From NCBI GenBank assembly GCA_030837305.1, contig JAUPKT010000080.1, forward strand, positions 1 to 12,858: 12,858 nt of DNA. The letters are read 5' to 3'. The notes under the pieces are model-generated. The model made no database searches and was not told the DNA's origin. It saw only the letters and a list, made by a program, of their open reading frames with translations. This document shows, piece by piece, positions 1 through 7,382 of this stretch (position 1 is its first letter; the number at the start of each line of letters is the position of its first letter). The translations under genes and the position numbers were made by a program. Source of the DNA: Thermodesulfobacteriota bacterium. GTDB taxonomy: Bacteria; Desulfobacterota; Desulfomonilia; Desulfomonilales; Desulfomonilaceae.

Positions 1-666
1 GTGGTGGAGGAGATACTCTATCCTGCCATGGAGGACTTCAAGCTCGACATCATCATAGGTCAAGGACCGAGCGCACGTACTATCAAATTGGATGTTTCTC
101 CTTTCACTCTTGTGGGAGCCACAACCCGCAGCGGGCTGCTCACAAATCCTCTGCGAGACCGCTTTGGCATCATATTCCATCTTGATTTCTACTCGGTGGA
201 AGAACTCAAGACCATTGTAAAGCGCTCCGCCTCCATCATGAACGTCGAGATAGACGAGGAGGGGGCTCTGGAAATAGCCTCACGTTCACGCGCGACCCCC
301 CGAGTTGCCAATCGGCTCACCAGGAGGGTAAGGGATTTTGCTCAAGTCAGGGGCGACGGCACCATCAACCGCAAGATAGCACAGCAAGGGCTGGAAATGC
401 TGGAAGTGGACGCATTCGGATTGGACAAGATGGACCGGCGATTCCTCGAGACAATCATCGCAAAATTCGATGGGGGACCTGTAGGTATAGATACCCTTTC
501 ATCAGCCGTTGGAGAAGAACGCGATACTCTGGAAGACGTGTATGAACCATACCTGGTCAAAGAGGGATTTGTGGACCGGACCCCGCGAGGACGAGTTGCA
601 ACCCGAAAGGCATACGAACATTTTAAGAAGATTGGTGCACAGGGAACGTTATGGCAAATGTCATAA
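1..666 (+). CDS. ruvB: Holliday junction branch migration ATPase RuvB, C-terminal part (5' end outside window)
   Basis: RuvB is the hexameric AAA+ motor that, with RuvA, drives branch migration of Holliday junctions in recombinational repair. The window holds its last 221 codons; the family is about 330-350 aa, so the Walker A part lies upstream. The first codon, GTG, is an internal valine of the conserved [12 protein letters not shown] stretch and not a start. Visible are the sensor 1 segment GATTR (window residues 40-44), the LRDRFG segment that carries the arginine finger in this family, the [16 protein letters not shown] sensor 2 region, and the C-terminal winged-helix segment with [25 protein letters not shown] and RTPRGRVAT. 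The stop codon overlaps the start of mutL by 16 nt, so the two are very probably cotranscribed and translationally coupled. Identity is seen directly from these motifs; the upstream part cannot be judged. Confidence 0.97.
   Translation: MVEEILYPAMEDFKLDIIIGQGPSARTIKLDVSPFTLVGATTRSGLLTNPLRDRFGIIFHLDFYSVEELKTIVKRSASIMNVEIDEEGALEIASRSRATPRVANRLTRRVRDFAQVRGDGTINRKIAQQGLEMLEVDAFGLDKMDRRFLETIIAKFDGGPVGIDTLSSAVGEERDTLEDVYEPYLVKEGFVDRTPRGRVATRKAYEHFKKIGAQGTLWQMS
641..645 (+). promoter_or_regulatory. Ribosome binding site of mutL inside ruvB
   Basis: AGGGA lies 5 nt before the mutL ATG at 651 and within the last codons of ruvB. It supports this start, which also begins the canonical MutL N-terminus (residues 1-24, ending VVERP). 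Ribosomes finishing ruvB would stop almost on top of it. Confidence 0.6.
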
Positions 667-2408
667 GAGTCCTTGATGAGAATGTCATTAATAGGATAGC
701 CGCCGGCGAAGTGGTGGAACGCCCTGTGTCCGTCGTGAAGGAACTCGTGGAGAATGCCCTCGATGCTGGGGCGAATACCATACGAGTTGACATAGAGGAG
801 GGAGGGAAAAAGGCCATCGTAGTGAGAGACGACGGTATTGGCATGAGCCATGATGATGCCTTTCTGGCCCTCGAACGATACGCCACATCAAAGTTGCAAT
901 CCGAAAAAGACCTCGTGGGAATTGCGACATTGGGGTTCAGGGGGGAAGCCCTGGCGAGCATTGCATCGGTATCTCGCCTCAGAATGACCACGAAAGATGC
1001 CGATGAGGAGATGGGTTCGGTCGTGGTGGTGGAAGGAGGCATCCTACGCCTGTCAGACCGAGTTGCCACGAACACGGGAACCACCGTGGAGGTGAGGAGC
1101 CTTTTCTACAATGTTCCGGTTCGCAGGAGGTTCTTACGGGGAGCTGAACTCGAAGCGGGCCATGTTCATGAACTCATGATACGGTTCGCTCTCGCATTTC
1201 CACCTGTCAGGATCCTCTATTCGGAAAATGGGAGAGTGAAAATTGATGCAGCCCCAAGCATGTCGACCCTTGAGCGGATTCACTCGATGTTCTCAAAAGA
1301 CTTGAGGGACAATCTCGTTGAAGTGGACCATTCAGTGGGTGAAATACGCATACACGGGTACACGGCGCGACCCCCGTATGGGAGATCCAATATGCGCTCA
1401 GTACTTACTTTTGTGAATGGTCGCTCCGTCAAAGACAAACTTTTGAATAGCGCCGTCACCAAAGGATTCTCCAATCTCATGGAGAAGGGACGCTATCCCT
1501 TTGCTGTGTTGTTCCTCGAGATGCCCGCCAAGGAGGTGGACGTGAATGTGCACCCCCAAAAAGCGGAAGTTCGCTTTGTCAGGGGTAAGGAAGTGTTTGA
1601 CCTTGTGCTGGACGGCATCCATAGAGCATTAATGGGGGCCCCTTTCCATCGTCCGGCATTCACGCGAGAACCATACGTGGTAGGATCAACCCTGACAGCT
1701 CCCAGTATTCATGCGGCGGAAGAAAGACCAGCGGAGTCGAGTGTGTGGATCCAACAAACTCAGAATATCACCGAATCTCCTTCTCACGAAACTCGCCTCC
1801 AGGATGAGGTCGGCTCAAAGCGTGCGTTCTCCTCACTTGGATCCCTCGGCAGATTACCCCATTCCCTCCTAGTGCTTCACAGTGACAAAGAACTCATCAT
1901 TTTGGATCACCATGCCGCCCATGAGAGGGTACTCTTCGAGACCCTCAAAAAAATCGCTCATAAAGCTTTCGCCACAGAGACACAAGATCTGCTCATTCCA
2001 ATATTACTCACGTACTCTCCCATTGAGGCCAGGCTATTGGCAGCCCACCTTGGTCTGCTTGGGAAAGTAGGCTTTATTGTTGAGGAATTCGGCGAAAATG
2101 ATTTCCTCGTTCGTGGAACACCCACATGGTATCAGGGCAGAGATTTGGAAGGACTATTTCAAGAACTCATCAGTGTGATGACCGATACAGGGATTCGGGG
2201 AGACCCCACGCGATTTCAAGAAGAGTTACTCAAGAGCATGGCGTGCAGGGCCTCCGTCAAAGAATCGGATGACATGCAGGATCGTGAGATCCGCTCTCTT
2301 CTTGAGCAGCTCGATGAACTCTCGTGTCCCGAAGTCTGTCCCCATGGCCGACCGTTTGTGGTACGGCTTCCTTTCCACGAGATACGAAAAAAAATGGGCC
2401 GTTCATAA
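651..2408 (+). CDS. mutL: DNA mismatch repair protein MutL, endonuclease type
   Basis: MutL is the GHKL ATPase that couples mismatch recognition by MutS to strand removal. At 585 aa it is of normal length. The N-terminal ATPase part (about 1-330) shows motif [12 protein letters not shown] with E31 and N35, motif II RDDGIGM (59-65), motif III GFRGEAL (95-101) and the QKAEVRF lysine loop (303-309). A low-complexity linker follows (about 335-395). The C-terminal dimerisation domain has the metal-binding endonuclease motif in the form DHHA-x2-E-x4-E (D419, H421, E425, E430), then ACR (531-533) and CPHGRP (563-568). These mark the nicking type of MutL found in bacteria without MutH. The second position of the DQHA motif is histidine rather than glutamine; the metal ligands are kept. 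The ATG overlaps the end of ruvB and the gene converges on rsmI with a 26-nt gap. Confidence 0.98.
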   Translation: MANVIRVLDENVINRIAAGEVVERPVSVVKELVENALDAGANTIRVDIEEGGKKAIVVRDDGIGMSHDDAFLALERYATSKLQSEKDLVGIATLGFRGEALASIASVSRLRMTTKDADEEMGSVVVVEGGILRLSDRVATNTGTTVEVRSLFYNVPVRRRFLRGAELEAGHVHELMIRFALAFPPVRILYSENGRVKIDAAPSMSTLERIHSMFSKDLRDNLVEVDHSVGEIRIHGYTARPPYGRSNMRSVLTFVNGRSVKDKLLNSAVTKGFSNLMEKGRYPFAVLFLEMPAKEVDVNVHPQKAEVRFVRGKEVFDLVLDGIHRALMGAPFHRPAFTREPYVVGSTLTAPSIHAAEERPAESSVWIQQTQNITESPSHETRLQDEVGSKRAFSSLGSLGRLPHSLLVLHSDKELIILDHHAAHERVLFETLKKIAHKAFATETQDLLIPILLTYSPIEARLLAAHLGLLGKVGFIVEEFGENDFLVRGTPTWYQGRDLEGLFQELISVMTDTGIRGDPTRFQEELLKSMACRASVKESDDMQDREIRSLLEQLDELSCPEVCPHGRPFVVRLPFHEIRKKMGRS

Positions 2409-2434
2409 GGTTGTCCATCAGGTCCCCTGTAAGA

Positions 2435-3325
2435 CTAATCTTCAGCCGGGTCTGCCGTGCGGGCACGGACTAATTGGAGAAATGTTGAGTAAGCATGTCC
2501 CTTTTTAAGACCATATCTCTTGTGGGCTTCCTCTGCCAACGTCTTGCCCTTAAAGCCTTCCTTCATGAGGGTCGAAACTGCCACCCCAACGTCCATGGTC
2601 ACGGCTTTTTGCAGACCTCCATCGATGACGAGACAAATCTCCCCCTTAACAGTTGGCCGTTCTGAGAGTCTTTCCAGAATTTGACCAGGAGAACCCCGGA
2701 GCACCTCCTCGTGCATCTTTGTGAGTTCGCGCACTAAAATCATGGTGCGGTCTCCCAAGATTTTCTGCGCAATAGTCAGAGAATGAATGATGCGCTTCGG
2801 TGTCTCGAAAACCACACACGGCATCTCGTATGCCACAATTCCCGCAAAAAAATCCTCCCGCTCCCGAGTCTTTTTGGGAATGAAGCCCCTGAACACAAAA
2901 GATGAGCAATCAAAACCTGAAATGGACAGGGCCGCCATGATGGAAGAGGGACCGGGTAGTGGAGAGACCTTGATTCCAGCCTGATAAGCCTCCGTCACTA
3001 ACAAAGCTCCTGGATCGGATATAGTAGGAGTCCCCGCATCGCAAATGACGGCTCCCGACTCTCCCTTGAGCAATCGGCGAATCACGAGTTGGGATCTTTC
3101 TCGCTCACTGAACCGATGGAGGCTCAAGACCTTGGTTTTTATGTGGAGTTTTTCAAAGAGTATACGACTTCTTCTCGTGTCTTCACATGCGACAAAATCC
3201 ACTTCTCGGAGGGTATTGACTGCCCTGGCGGTTATGTCGTCAAGGTTTCCGATGGGAGTGGCTACAACGAATAAGATGCCGGTTGCTCTCAGGCCGATCT
3301 CATCTTTGGTGGAACTCACGGGCAT
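2435..3325 (-). CDS. rsmI: 16S rRNA (cytidine(1402)-2'-O)-methyltransferase RsmI
   Basis: RsmI uses S-adenosylmethionine to 2'-O-methylate C1402 in the decoding centre of 16S rRNA. The 296-aa product shows the tetrapyrrole-methylase fold signatures in order: VATPIGNLDDIT (21-32), CEDTRRS (47-53), CDAGTP with ISDPG (95-106), LPGPSS (123-128), FRGFIPKK (145-152), FETPKRI (173-179) and RELTKMHEE (199-207). The C-terminus carries the small KGKTLAEEAHKRYGLKKG helical region typical of the family. CDAGTP replaces the usual SDAGTP. The ATG at 3325 gives about 13 residues before the conserved core; I see no strong Shine-Dalgarno sequence and no better start. It lies 44 nt after the AI-2E family gene on the same strand, so it is probably the last gene of the corC-lnt operon. 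No hairpin terminator is evident before the convergent mutL end. Confidence 0.96.
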   Translation of the reverse strand: MPVSSTKDEIGLRATGILFVVATPIGNLDDITARAVNTLREVDFVACEDTRRSRILFEKLHIKTKVLSLHRFSERERSQLVIRRLLKGESGAVICDAGTPTISDPGALLVTEAYQAGIKVSPLPGPSSIMAALSISGFDCSSFVFRGFIPKKTREREDFFAGIVAYEMPCVVFETPKRIIHSLTIAQKILGDRTMILVRELTKMHEEVLRGSPGQILERLSERPTVKGEICLVIDGGLQKAVTMDVGVAVSTLMKEGFKGKTLAEEAHKRYGLKKGHAYSTFLQLVRARTADPAED

Positions 3326-3369
3326 TTCCGTTTCGAGAGGTGGATCGCACAGCGATACGGAGAAACCGA

Positions 3370-4491
3370 TCAGCGCGAAGTTCGATCGGACGGTATTTCG
3401 CCATCATCACCACGTTCATCACTGTATAGGTACGATTCACGGTACGCCTTCAGAAGGGAACGCAACAAGACCATCATTACCGCGGTAACCGGTATGGCTA
3501 TGAGAAGGCCGATAAACCCCAAGATGTTTGCCCCTATGATGAGAGCCAGAATGTAAACCACTGGGTTAAGCCCAACAGCCTTGCCCACAATCCTGGGAGT
3601 CAAAACGTAGGCCTCTAAGAGTTGCACCAGCGCAATCCAACCCACGATGTACAGAACGTGAAGAAGATCGCCAAATTTGACTAGAGCCATTGCTGACCCT
3701 GCCACCAAACCAAACAGGGTCCCCAAATACGGTATGATCCAAAGAATGCCTGACAGGATCCCCAGCACCAGAGCCAGATCTATGCCGATGACCAGAAATC
3801 CTATGCTGTAAAGAACGGCGAGGATAGCCGCTATCGTTAATTGGCCTCTTATAAATGCAGCAAGAACTTGGTCTATTTCTCTCAACTTACTCATGAGGGG
3901 CTCTCTCGCATAAGGAGGAATGAGGTCTGAGGCACCTCTTCGAATGGCTTCGAACTCCACAAGCAAATAGTAGGCTATGATGGGAACCATCGCTACCTGC
4001 AGAGATGCGGTAATGAAATTGAATGCAGACTTGAACGCCGAAGAAGCAACCCGGCCAATCGGTTCCGCCAAGGACGGCAAAGAAGCTCGAAGACGCTCAA
4101 CCAAAAGAGGAGACAGCTCGTCCCAATCCTTCGGGATTTGTATGTCTAATCTCTCTGCAGCGGCCACCGCAAAATCTCTGAAAGCCGCCAAATATCGAGG
4201 TGCTATGGCGGCAAAATCCGACAACTCACGCACAATGGCCGGTATGAGGCCGAGCAGCAGCAGAGTTACGAAAAAAAAGACGGAGACTATTATGAGAAAG
4301 GAAGATATGTATCGAGGAACGTGAAGCGATTCAAATTTGCTCACCGGGGGATCCAAGACGTAGGCGACGAGCAACGAAACCAAAAGCATCGTCGTAACCG
4401 GCTCCAGTGCCTGCATGATCCACAACACAAAGAGGGAAAAGGCCAGTCCTGCACACACTCTGACCAATGTTTTTCTTGTACCCGACGTCAT
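3370..4491 (-). CDS. AI-2E / PerM (UPF0118) family polytopic membrane protein
   Basis: The 373-aa protein is strongly hydrophobic with about seven or eight membrane segments (roughly 9-28, 30-49, 61-84, 160-180, 215-236, 238-262, 278-298 and 309-343). A long soluble loop lies between the third and fourth segments (about 85-158). The family signature is visible as FIRGQLTIA (213-221), WIIPYLGTLFG (251-261) and YVLTPRIVGKAVGLNP (295-310), followed by a glycine-rich last segment. Family members have been linked to AI-2 export, Na+/H+ antiport and general permease roles, so the substrate cannot be named. The acidic C-terminal tail (SDERGDDGEIPSDR) should be cytoplasmic. The start is well supported by a GGAGG ribosome binding site. 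The gene follows lnt by 61 nt and precedes rsmI, all on one strand, so cotranscription is likely. Confidence 0.9.
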   Translation of the reverse strand: MTSGTRKTLVRVCAGLAFSLFVLWIMQALEPVTTMLLVSLLVAYVLDPPVSKFESLHVPRYISSFLIIVSVFFFVTLLLLGLIPAIVRELSDFAAIAPRYLAAFRDFAVAAAERLDIQIPKDWDELSPLLVERLRASLPSLAEPIGRVASSAFKSAFNFITASLQVAMVPIIAYYLLVEFEAIRRGASDLIPPYAREPLMSKLREIDQVLAAFIRGQLTIAAILAVLYSIGFLVIGIDLALVLGILSGILWIIPYLGTLFGLVAGSAMALVKFGDLLHVLYIVGWIALVQLLEAYVLTPRIVGKAVGLNPVVYILALIIGANILGFIGLLIAIPVTAVMMVLLRSLLKAYRESYLYSDERGDDGEIPSDRTSR

Positions 4492-4498
4492 GAATTAA

Positions 4499-4503
4499 CC
4501 TCC
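4499..4503 (-). promoter_or_regulatory. Ribosome binding site of the AI-2E family gene
   Basis: GGAGG, read on the minus strand, sits 7 nt before the ATG at 4491. It is the strongest Shine-Dalgarno sequence in the minus-strand operon and fixes this start. Confidence 0.7.
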
Positions 4504-4552
4504 GGCGATTCTCGATTTCTCCGACCATCAACCGGCGAGGAGTATTCTCCCT

Positions 4553-6067
4553 TTATCTTCTCTTCGGCAGCACAATTAAGCAGATACACATGATAACACA
4601 TGTCCAGGCGAAAACATCCCCAAATCGAGAATAAAAAGACCCTGTTGTCGACTTTTCAGGCAGGTCGGCCACGAGAACTCCACGAGTGTTCCAAGGAATG
4701 GCCCCCACCAGCCTCCCCACAGGATCAAACACTGCACTGATACCGGTATTAGCTGCTCGAACCACAAAGACACGGTTTTCAATGCTGCGGACGCCGGCCA
4801 TATTGAGATGTTGATACGGAGCCGCAGTATGTTCAAACCAACCATCATTTACGATATTTACGAGGACACCGGCACCATTGTGAAGGGCCAGGCGTGACAG
4901 AGCAGGGAAAATGGCCTCATAACAAATGAGAACACTAAAAGGCGGCCCACCTTCGGTCTTCATAACCGTCATGGTCTTGCCATGAGTGTAGTCGGCCTCA
5001 CGGGAAGCCAGCCCCCTGCCAAAAGGCATCAGCCAATCCAGCGGCAAGTACTCAGCAAAAGGCACCAAATGGATTTTGTCATATCGAGAACGCAGCATTC
5101 CTCCATCCACGAGAAAGGCGCTATTGAAGTAGTTGGTCTCGCCGTCGTGGTCTTTATACGATGGAGCACCAACAAGCATCGGCATCTCTATCTTTTCTGA
5201 TATCATGCTGATTCGCCGCCATTCAGTTTCCCTCATGCCCACGACAACCGGCACACTGGTCTCAGGCCAGATTACGATCTGTGCCCCCTTGGCTGCCGCT
5301 TCCATTGCCAGTTTTTCGTATGTTTCAAACGTGTGCTCTCGAGCTGCCGCCTCCCACTTTATCTCCTGGGGAATGTTCCCCTGAAGAATTCCAATCCGAT
5401 ACATTGAACCGTCTGTCTGGTGTTGCGTCACGCTATGCATTCTCAAATGACCGTAGAAGAGTGAGGCAATGAAAAGAATGGCACAGAAAGTAACAACCGA
5501 TACCTGGAACGGCTTTCTCGTAAGCCTTGCATGCAAGATTTCCCAAACCGAGGCATTCACCAAGACGATGAGAAAGGATACTCCATAGATTCCGGTAAGG
5601 TCGGATATTTGAAGCATCGTGAGCCAGGGAGCCTGAGAATAACCAACGAGATCCCACGGGAAACCGTAAAAAAAATACGTCCGAGCATATTCGAGAGCAG
5701 TCCAGGATAGTGGGGCCACTATGGATACCGACCAGCCTCTCCTGAGTCCAAATGCCACAAAGAGACCAAATGCCGCCCCAAAAAGGCTGAGCACCATCAC
5801 CATGCCCACGTACATGAGAAATCCGGAAGCCCAGTGCAGGTGGCCGTGAACGACAAGTGTTCTCAGGATCCAACTGATGTCCACAACTGAAAAGGATAAT
5901 TGGAAAATAGCCCCGTACAAAGCTGCATGCGGCGCGCGAACCTCTGATTGGAGCACAAAAAAGAGAGGAATAAAGGCAATCCAGGCAAGAAAGAAAAGGC
6001 CGGTATTCGGAAAAGCGAGGGCAAGAAGCAGGCCGCCCAGGACACAGGCTGCCGGCTTGCGTATCAT
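4553..6067 (-). CDS. lnt: Apolipoprotein N-acyltransferase Lnt
   Basis: Lnt adds the third acyl chain to the N-terminal cysteine of lipoproteins in the inner membrane, the last step after Lgt and LspA, and readies them for Lol sorting. The 504-aa protein has hydrophobic membrane segments over residues 1-205, then a periplasmic nitrilase-type domain (about 223-475) and a last membrane helix (about 484-500). The catalytic triad is visible as E269 in WPETSVP, K331 in YDKIHLVPFAEYLP and C382 in ICYEAIFP. E339 (AEY) and E384 (CYE) match the further essential glutamates of the family. VNDGWFEHTAAPYQHL and RAANTGIS are also typical. Its ATG overlaps the corC stop as ATGA, the classic coupled arrangement. 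The start gives a normal N-terminus. Lnt implies a Gram-negative cell with triacylated lipoproteins. Confidence 0.97.
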   Translation of the reverse strand: MIRKPAACVLGGLLLALAFPNTGLFFLAWIAFIPLFFVLQSEVRAPHAALYGAIFQLSFSVVDISWILRTLVVHGHLHWASGFLMYVGMVMVLSLFGAAFGLFVAFGLRRGWSVSIVAPLSWTALEYARTYFFYGFPWDLVGYSQAPWLTMLQISDLTGIYGVSFLIVLVNASVWEILHARLTRKPFQVSVVTFCAILFIASLFYGHLRMHSVTQHQTDGSMYRIGILQGNIPQEIKWEAAAREHTFETYEKLAMEAAAKGAQIVIWPETSVPVVVGMRETEWRRISMISEKIEMPMLVGAPSYKDHDGETNYFNSAFLVDGGMLRSRYDKIHLVPFAEYLPLDWLMPFGRGLASREADYTHGKTMTVMKTEGGPPFSVLICYEAIFPALSRLALHNGAGVLVNIVNDGWFEHTAAPYQHLNMAGVRSIENRVFVVRAANTGISAVFDPVGRLVGAIPWNTRGVLVADLPEKSTTGSFYSRFGDVFAWTCVIMCICLIVLPKRR

Positions 6068-6936
6068 GAATCGTATCCCGATGCCCCGTGTTCGTCCTCT
6101 AGGTCTTCGGGAGAAATCCGGGTCACGAGAACACGGGTGATGCGTTTCGGGTCGGCACCCTGAATGTGCAAGTGTAACCCACCCACCGATTCTAATTCCT
6201 CACCCCGTTTCGGCACTCTCCCCAAGAGATGTATGATATAACCTCCCAAAGTGTCATATCCTTCACGAGGAAGTGTCACATTAAAACGCTCTTCAAAATC
6301 ATCGAGATTCACCATGGCACTAACGAGAGTGCACTTCTCATCCTGATCGACGAACATTTCCTCTTCCATGTCGTGTTCGTCTCGTATTTCCCCAATAATC
6401 TCCTCTATGATATCCTCAATGGTCACAATCCCTGATGTGCCCCCGTATTCATCCACGATGACCGCCAGGTGAGACTTCTTGGCTCTCAACTCGTTCAAGA
6501 GATCGTTGATGCGCTTGGTCTCCGGGACAAAATATGGATCTCTACAAACCTCGGCGACAGGAATGTCGATCTTGTTGTCCCGCCAGAAAGGCAGCAGGTC
6601 TTTGGCGTTCAATATGCCAACGATATGGTCCACATTTTCATCATAAACCGGGATGCGGGAATGGCCTGAATCAATAATGGTTGTGAGAAGTTGATCGAGC
6701 GAGCAATCTCGAGGCACCGCAACAATACTCGTGCGAGGAATCATTATCTCGCGAGCCACCGTCTGCTTGAGTTCAAAGATGCCTTCGATCATGTCCCCTT
6801 CTTCATGATCGATAAGGCCCTTCTCTTCACTTTCGTCGATGACCTGCTGAAGCTCTCTTGGGCCCCGCTCACGTTGAATTTTGCGTTTCAACCAACGCAA
6901 GAGCCGATGTTGTTCTCCTGACTGATCTTCTTCCAA
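6064..6936 (-). CDS. corC: CorC/HlyC family CBS-domain protein (TTG start)
   Basis: The 290-aa protein has a short charged N-terminus, two CBS domains (about 64-120 with MIPRTSIVAVPRD and GHSRIPVYDE; about 125-182 with VIVDEYGGTSGIVTIEDIIEE) and a C-terminal CorC/HlyC transporter-associated domain (about 200-275, with GYDTLGGYI and GRVPKRGEE). It lacks the membrane DUF21 domain, so it matches the soluble CorC type, which has been associated with Mg2+/Co2+ efflux and binds adenine nucleotides through the CBS pair; 'hemolysin' names are historical. The start is TTG: a TAG stop lies immediately upstream in frame and the first in-frame ATG is codon 49, inside the conserved region. A purine-rich AGGGGG lies 11 nt before the TTG. 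The gene is first in its operon and overlaps lnt by 4 nt. The corC-lnt pairing is common in Proteobacteria and Desulfobacterota. Confidence 0.93.
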   Translation of the reverse strand: MEEDQSGEQHRLLRWLKRKIQRERGPRELQQVIDESEEKGLIDHEEGDMIEGIFELKQTVAREIMIPRTSIVAVPRDCSLDQLLTTIIDSGHSRIPVYDENVDHIVGILNAKDLLPFWRDNKIDIPVAEVCRDPYFVPETKRINDLLNELRAKKSHLAVIVDEYGGTSGIVTIEDIIEEIIGEIRDEHDMEEEMFVDQDEKCTLVSAMVNLDDFEERFNVTLPREGYDTLGGYIIHLLGRVPKRGEELESVGGLHLHIQGADPKRITRVLVTRISPEDLEDEHGASGYDS

Positions 6937-6997
6937 CTATGAACGTACCCCCTCTCATTCTTCGTATCTGAGATTCTCTTGAATGCGGTCTCATGGT

Positions 6998-7026
6998 GAA
7001 ATACCAATCAGGAGTTCGCGTGTCAA
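6998..7026 (-). promoter_or_regulatory. Candidate sigma70 promoter of the corC-lnt operon
   Basis: Read on the minus strand, a perfect -35 box TTGACA (7021-7026) is followed after 17 nt by TATTTC (6998-7003) as the -10 box, which matches consensus at three of six positions. The start of transcription would fall near 6990, giving a leader of roughly 50 nt before the TTG of corC. Assignment is by pattern only. Confidence 0.5.
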
Positions 7027-7258
7027 GAAACGAGATTAATCGCGTGATAAGAGCCTGATGAATCGTGAACAATGAATCATATTGATGGTGAAATGAAGTA
7101 CGCATTTAAGTAATGGACGTTATAAAATGTGGTTACATGGAAAATTGAGTTCTCCCAAGACATGACAAAGTCCTCCCATGCATGGTAAGTTAAAAAGTAT
7201 GTGAAAACAAATTATTATAATAGGTAGCCATAATATTTTTTCTTTTTCGATAGACAAA

Positions 7259-7287
7259 TTTATATGAAATAAAAGTAAGTCTATAAT
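7259..7287 (+). promoter_or_regulatory. Candidate promoter of the PagL-like gene
   Basis: TTTATA (7259-7264, four of six matches to the -35 consensus) is followed after 17 nt by a perfect -10 box TATAAT (7282-7287). Transcription would start near 7294, leaving a leader of about 90 nt. The surrounding AT-richness raises the chance of a random match. The TTGACA at 7300-7305 has no convincing -10 partner. Confidence 0.45.
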
Positions 7288-7296
7288 TTTACTTTT
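7271..7296. repeat. 8-bp inverted repeat enclosing the TATAAT box
   Basis: AAAAGTAA (7271-7278) and its exact complement TTACTTTT (7289-7296) are separated by 10 nt that contain the TATAAT of the promoter candidate. The symmetry centred on the -10 box is what a repressor operator would look like, but AT-rich DNA gives such repeats by chance fairly often. Confidence 0.4.
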
Positions 7297-7370
7297 CTCT
7301 TGACAGGCTAGTCCTCTGATGATACCGAGCATCCCCGTGGTGTTCATTTGGAATCGACTTTGTCGCTGTG

Positions 7371-7376
7371 AAGGAG
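7371..7376 (+). promoter_or_regulatory. Ribosome binding site deciding a TTG start for the PagL-like gene
   Basis: AAGGAG is followed after 6 nt (CAGGTT) by an in-frame TTG at 7383. The other possible start, GTG at 7368, lies just before this sequence and has no Shine-Dalgarno match at a useful distance. The TTG is therefore favoured. Confidence 0.6.
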
Positions 7377-7382
7377 CAGGTT

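Larger units (their letters stand above)
6937..7382. other. Divergent intergenic region between corC and the PagL-like gene
   Basis: This 446-nt stretch holds no gene I can support. The part next to corC has ordinary composition and carries the corC promoter candidate. From about 7190 to 7300 it is strikingly AT-rich compared with its surroundings. It contains a 10-bp palindrome CCATGCATGG (7176-7185), an 8-bp inverted repeat around a TATAAT box (7271-7296), a stray TTGACA (7300-7305) and a 10-bp direct repeat ATGGTGAAAT (6993-7002 and 7085-7094). Open frames across it (minus strand 6869-7105 and 7120-7521) do not look like proteins. It is most likely regulatory DNA for two divergent transcription units. 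Confidence 0.6.

Noticed and set aside
1..3. GTG at the first base as a start codon for ruvB
   Set aside because: It encodes an internal valine of a conserved RuvB block; the gene is cut by the window edge.
342..851. 169-aa minus-strand frame over ruvB and mutL
   Set aside because: Antisense shadow of two firmly identified genes, with Ser/Arg/Pro-rich composition typical of such shadows.
623..1084. 153-aa minus-strand frame over mutL
   Set aside because: Antisense shadow of the MutL ATPase domain with no motifs of its own.
2455..2468. Hairpin CCGTGC-GG-GCACGG near the convergent mutL/rsmI ends as a terminator
   Set aside because: It lies within the rsmI coding end, has a short stem, and no run of T follows on either strand.
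6993..7094. Direct repeat ATGGTGAAAT at 6993-7002 and 7085-7094 as a mobile-element or regulator signature
   Set aside because: Only two 10-bp copies 92 nt apart with no terminal inverted repeats or transposase; probably chance.
7300..7305. Perfect TTGACA as the -35 box of the PagL-like gene
   Set aside because: At 16-18 nt downstream the candidate -10 boxes (such as TACCGA) match poorly; the upstream TTTATA/TATAAT pair is better.
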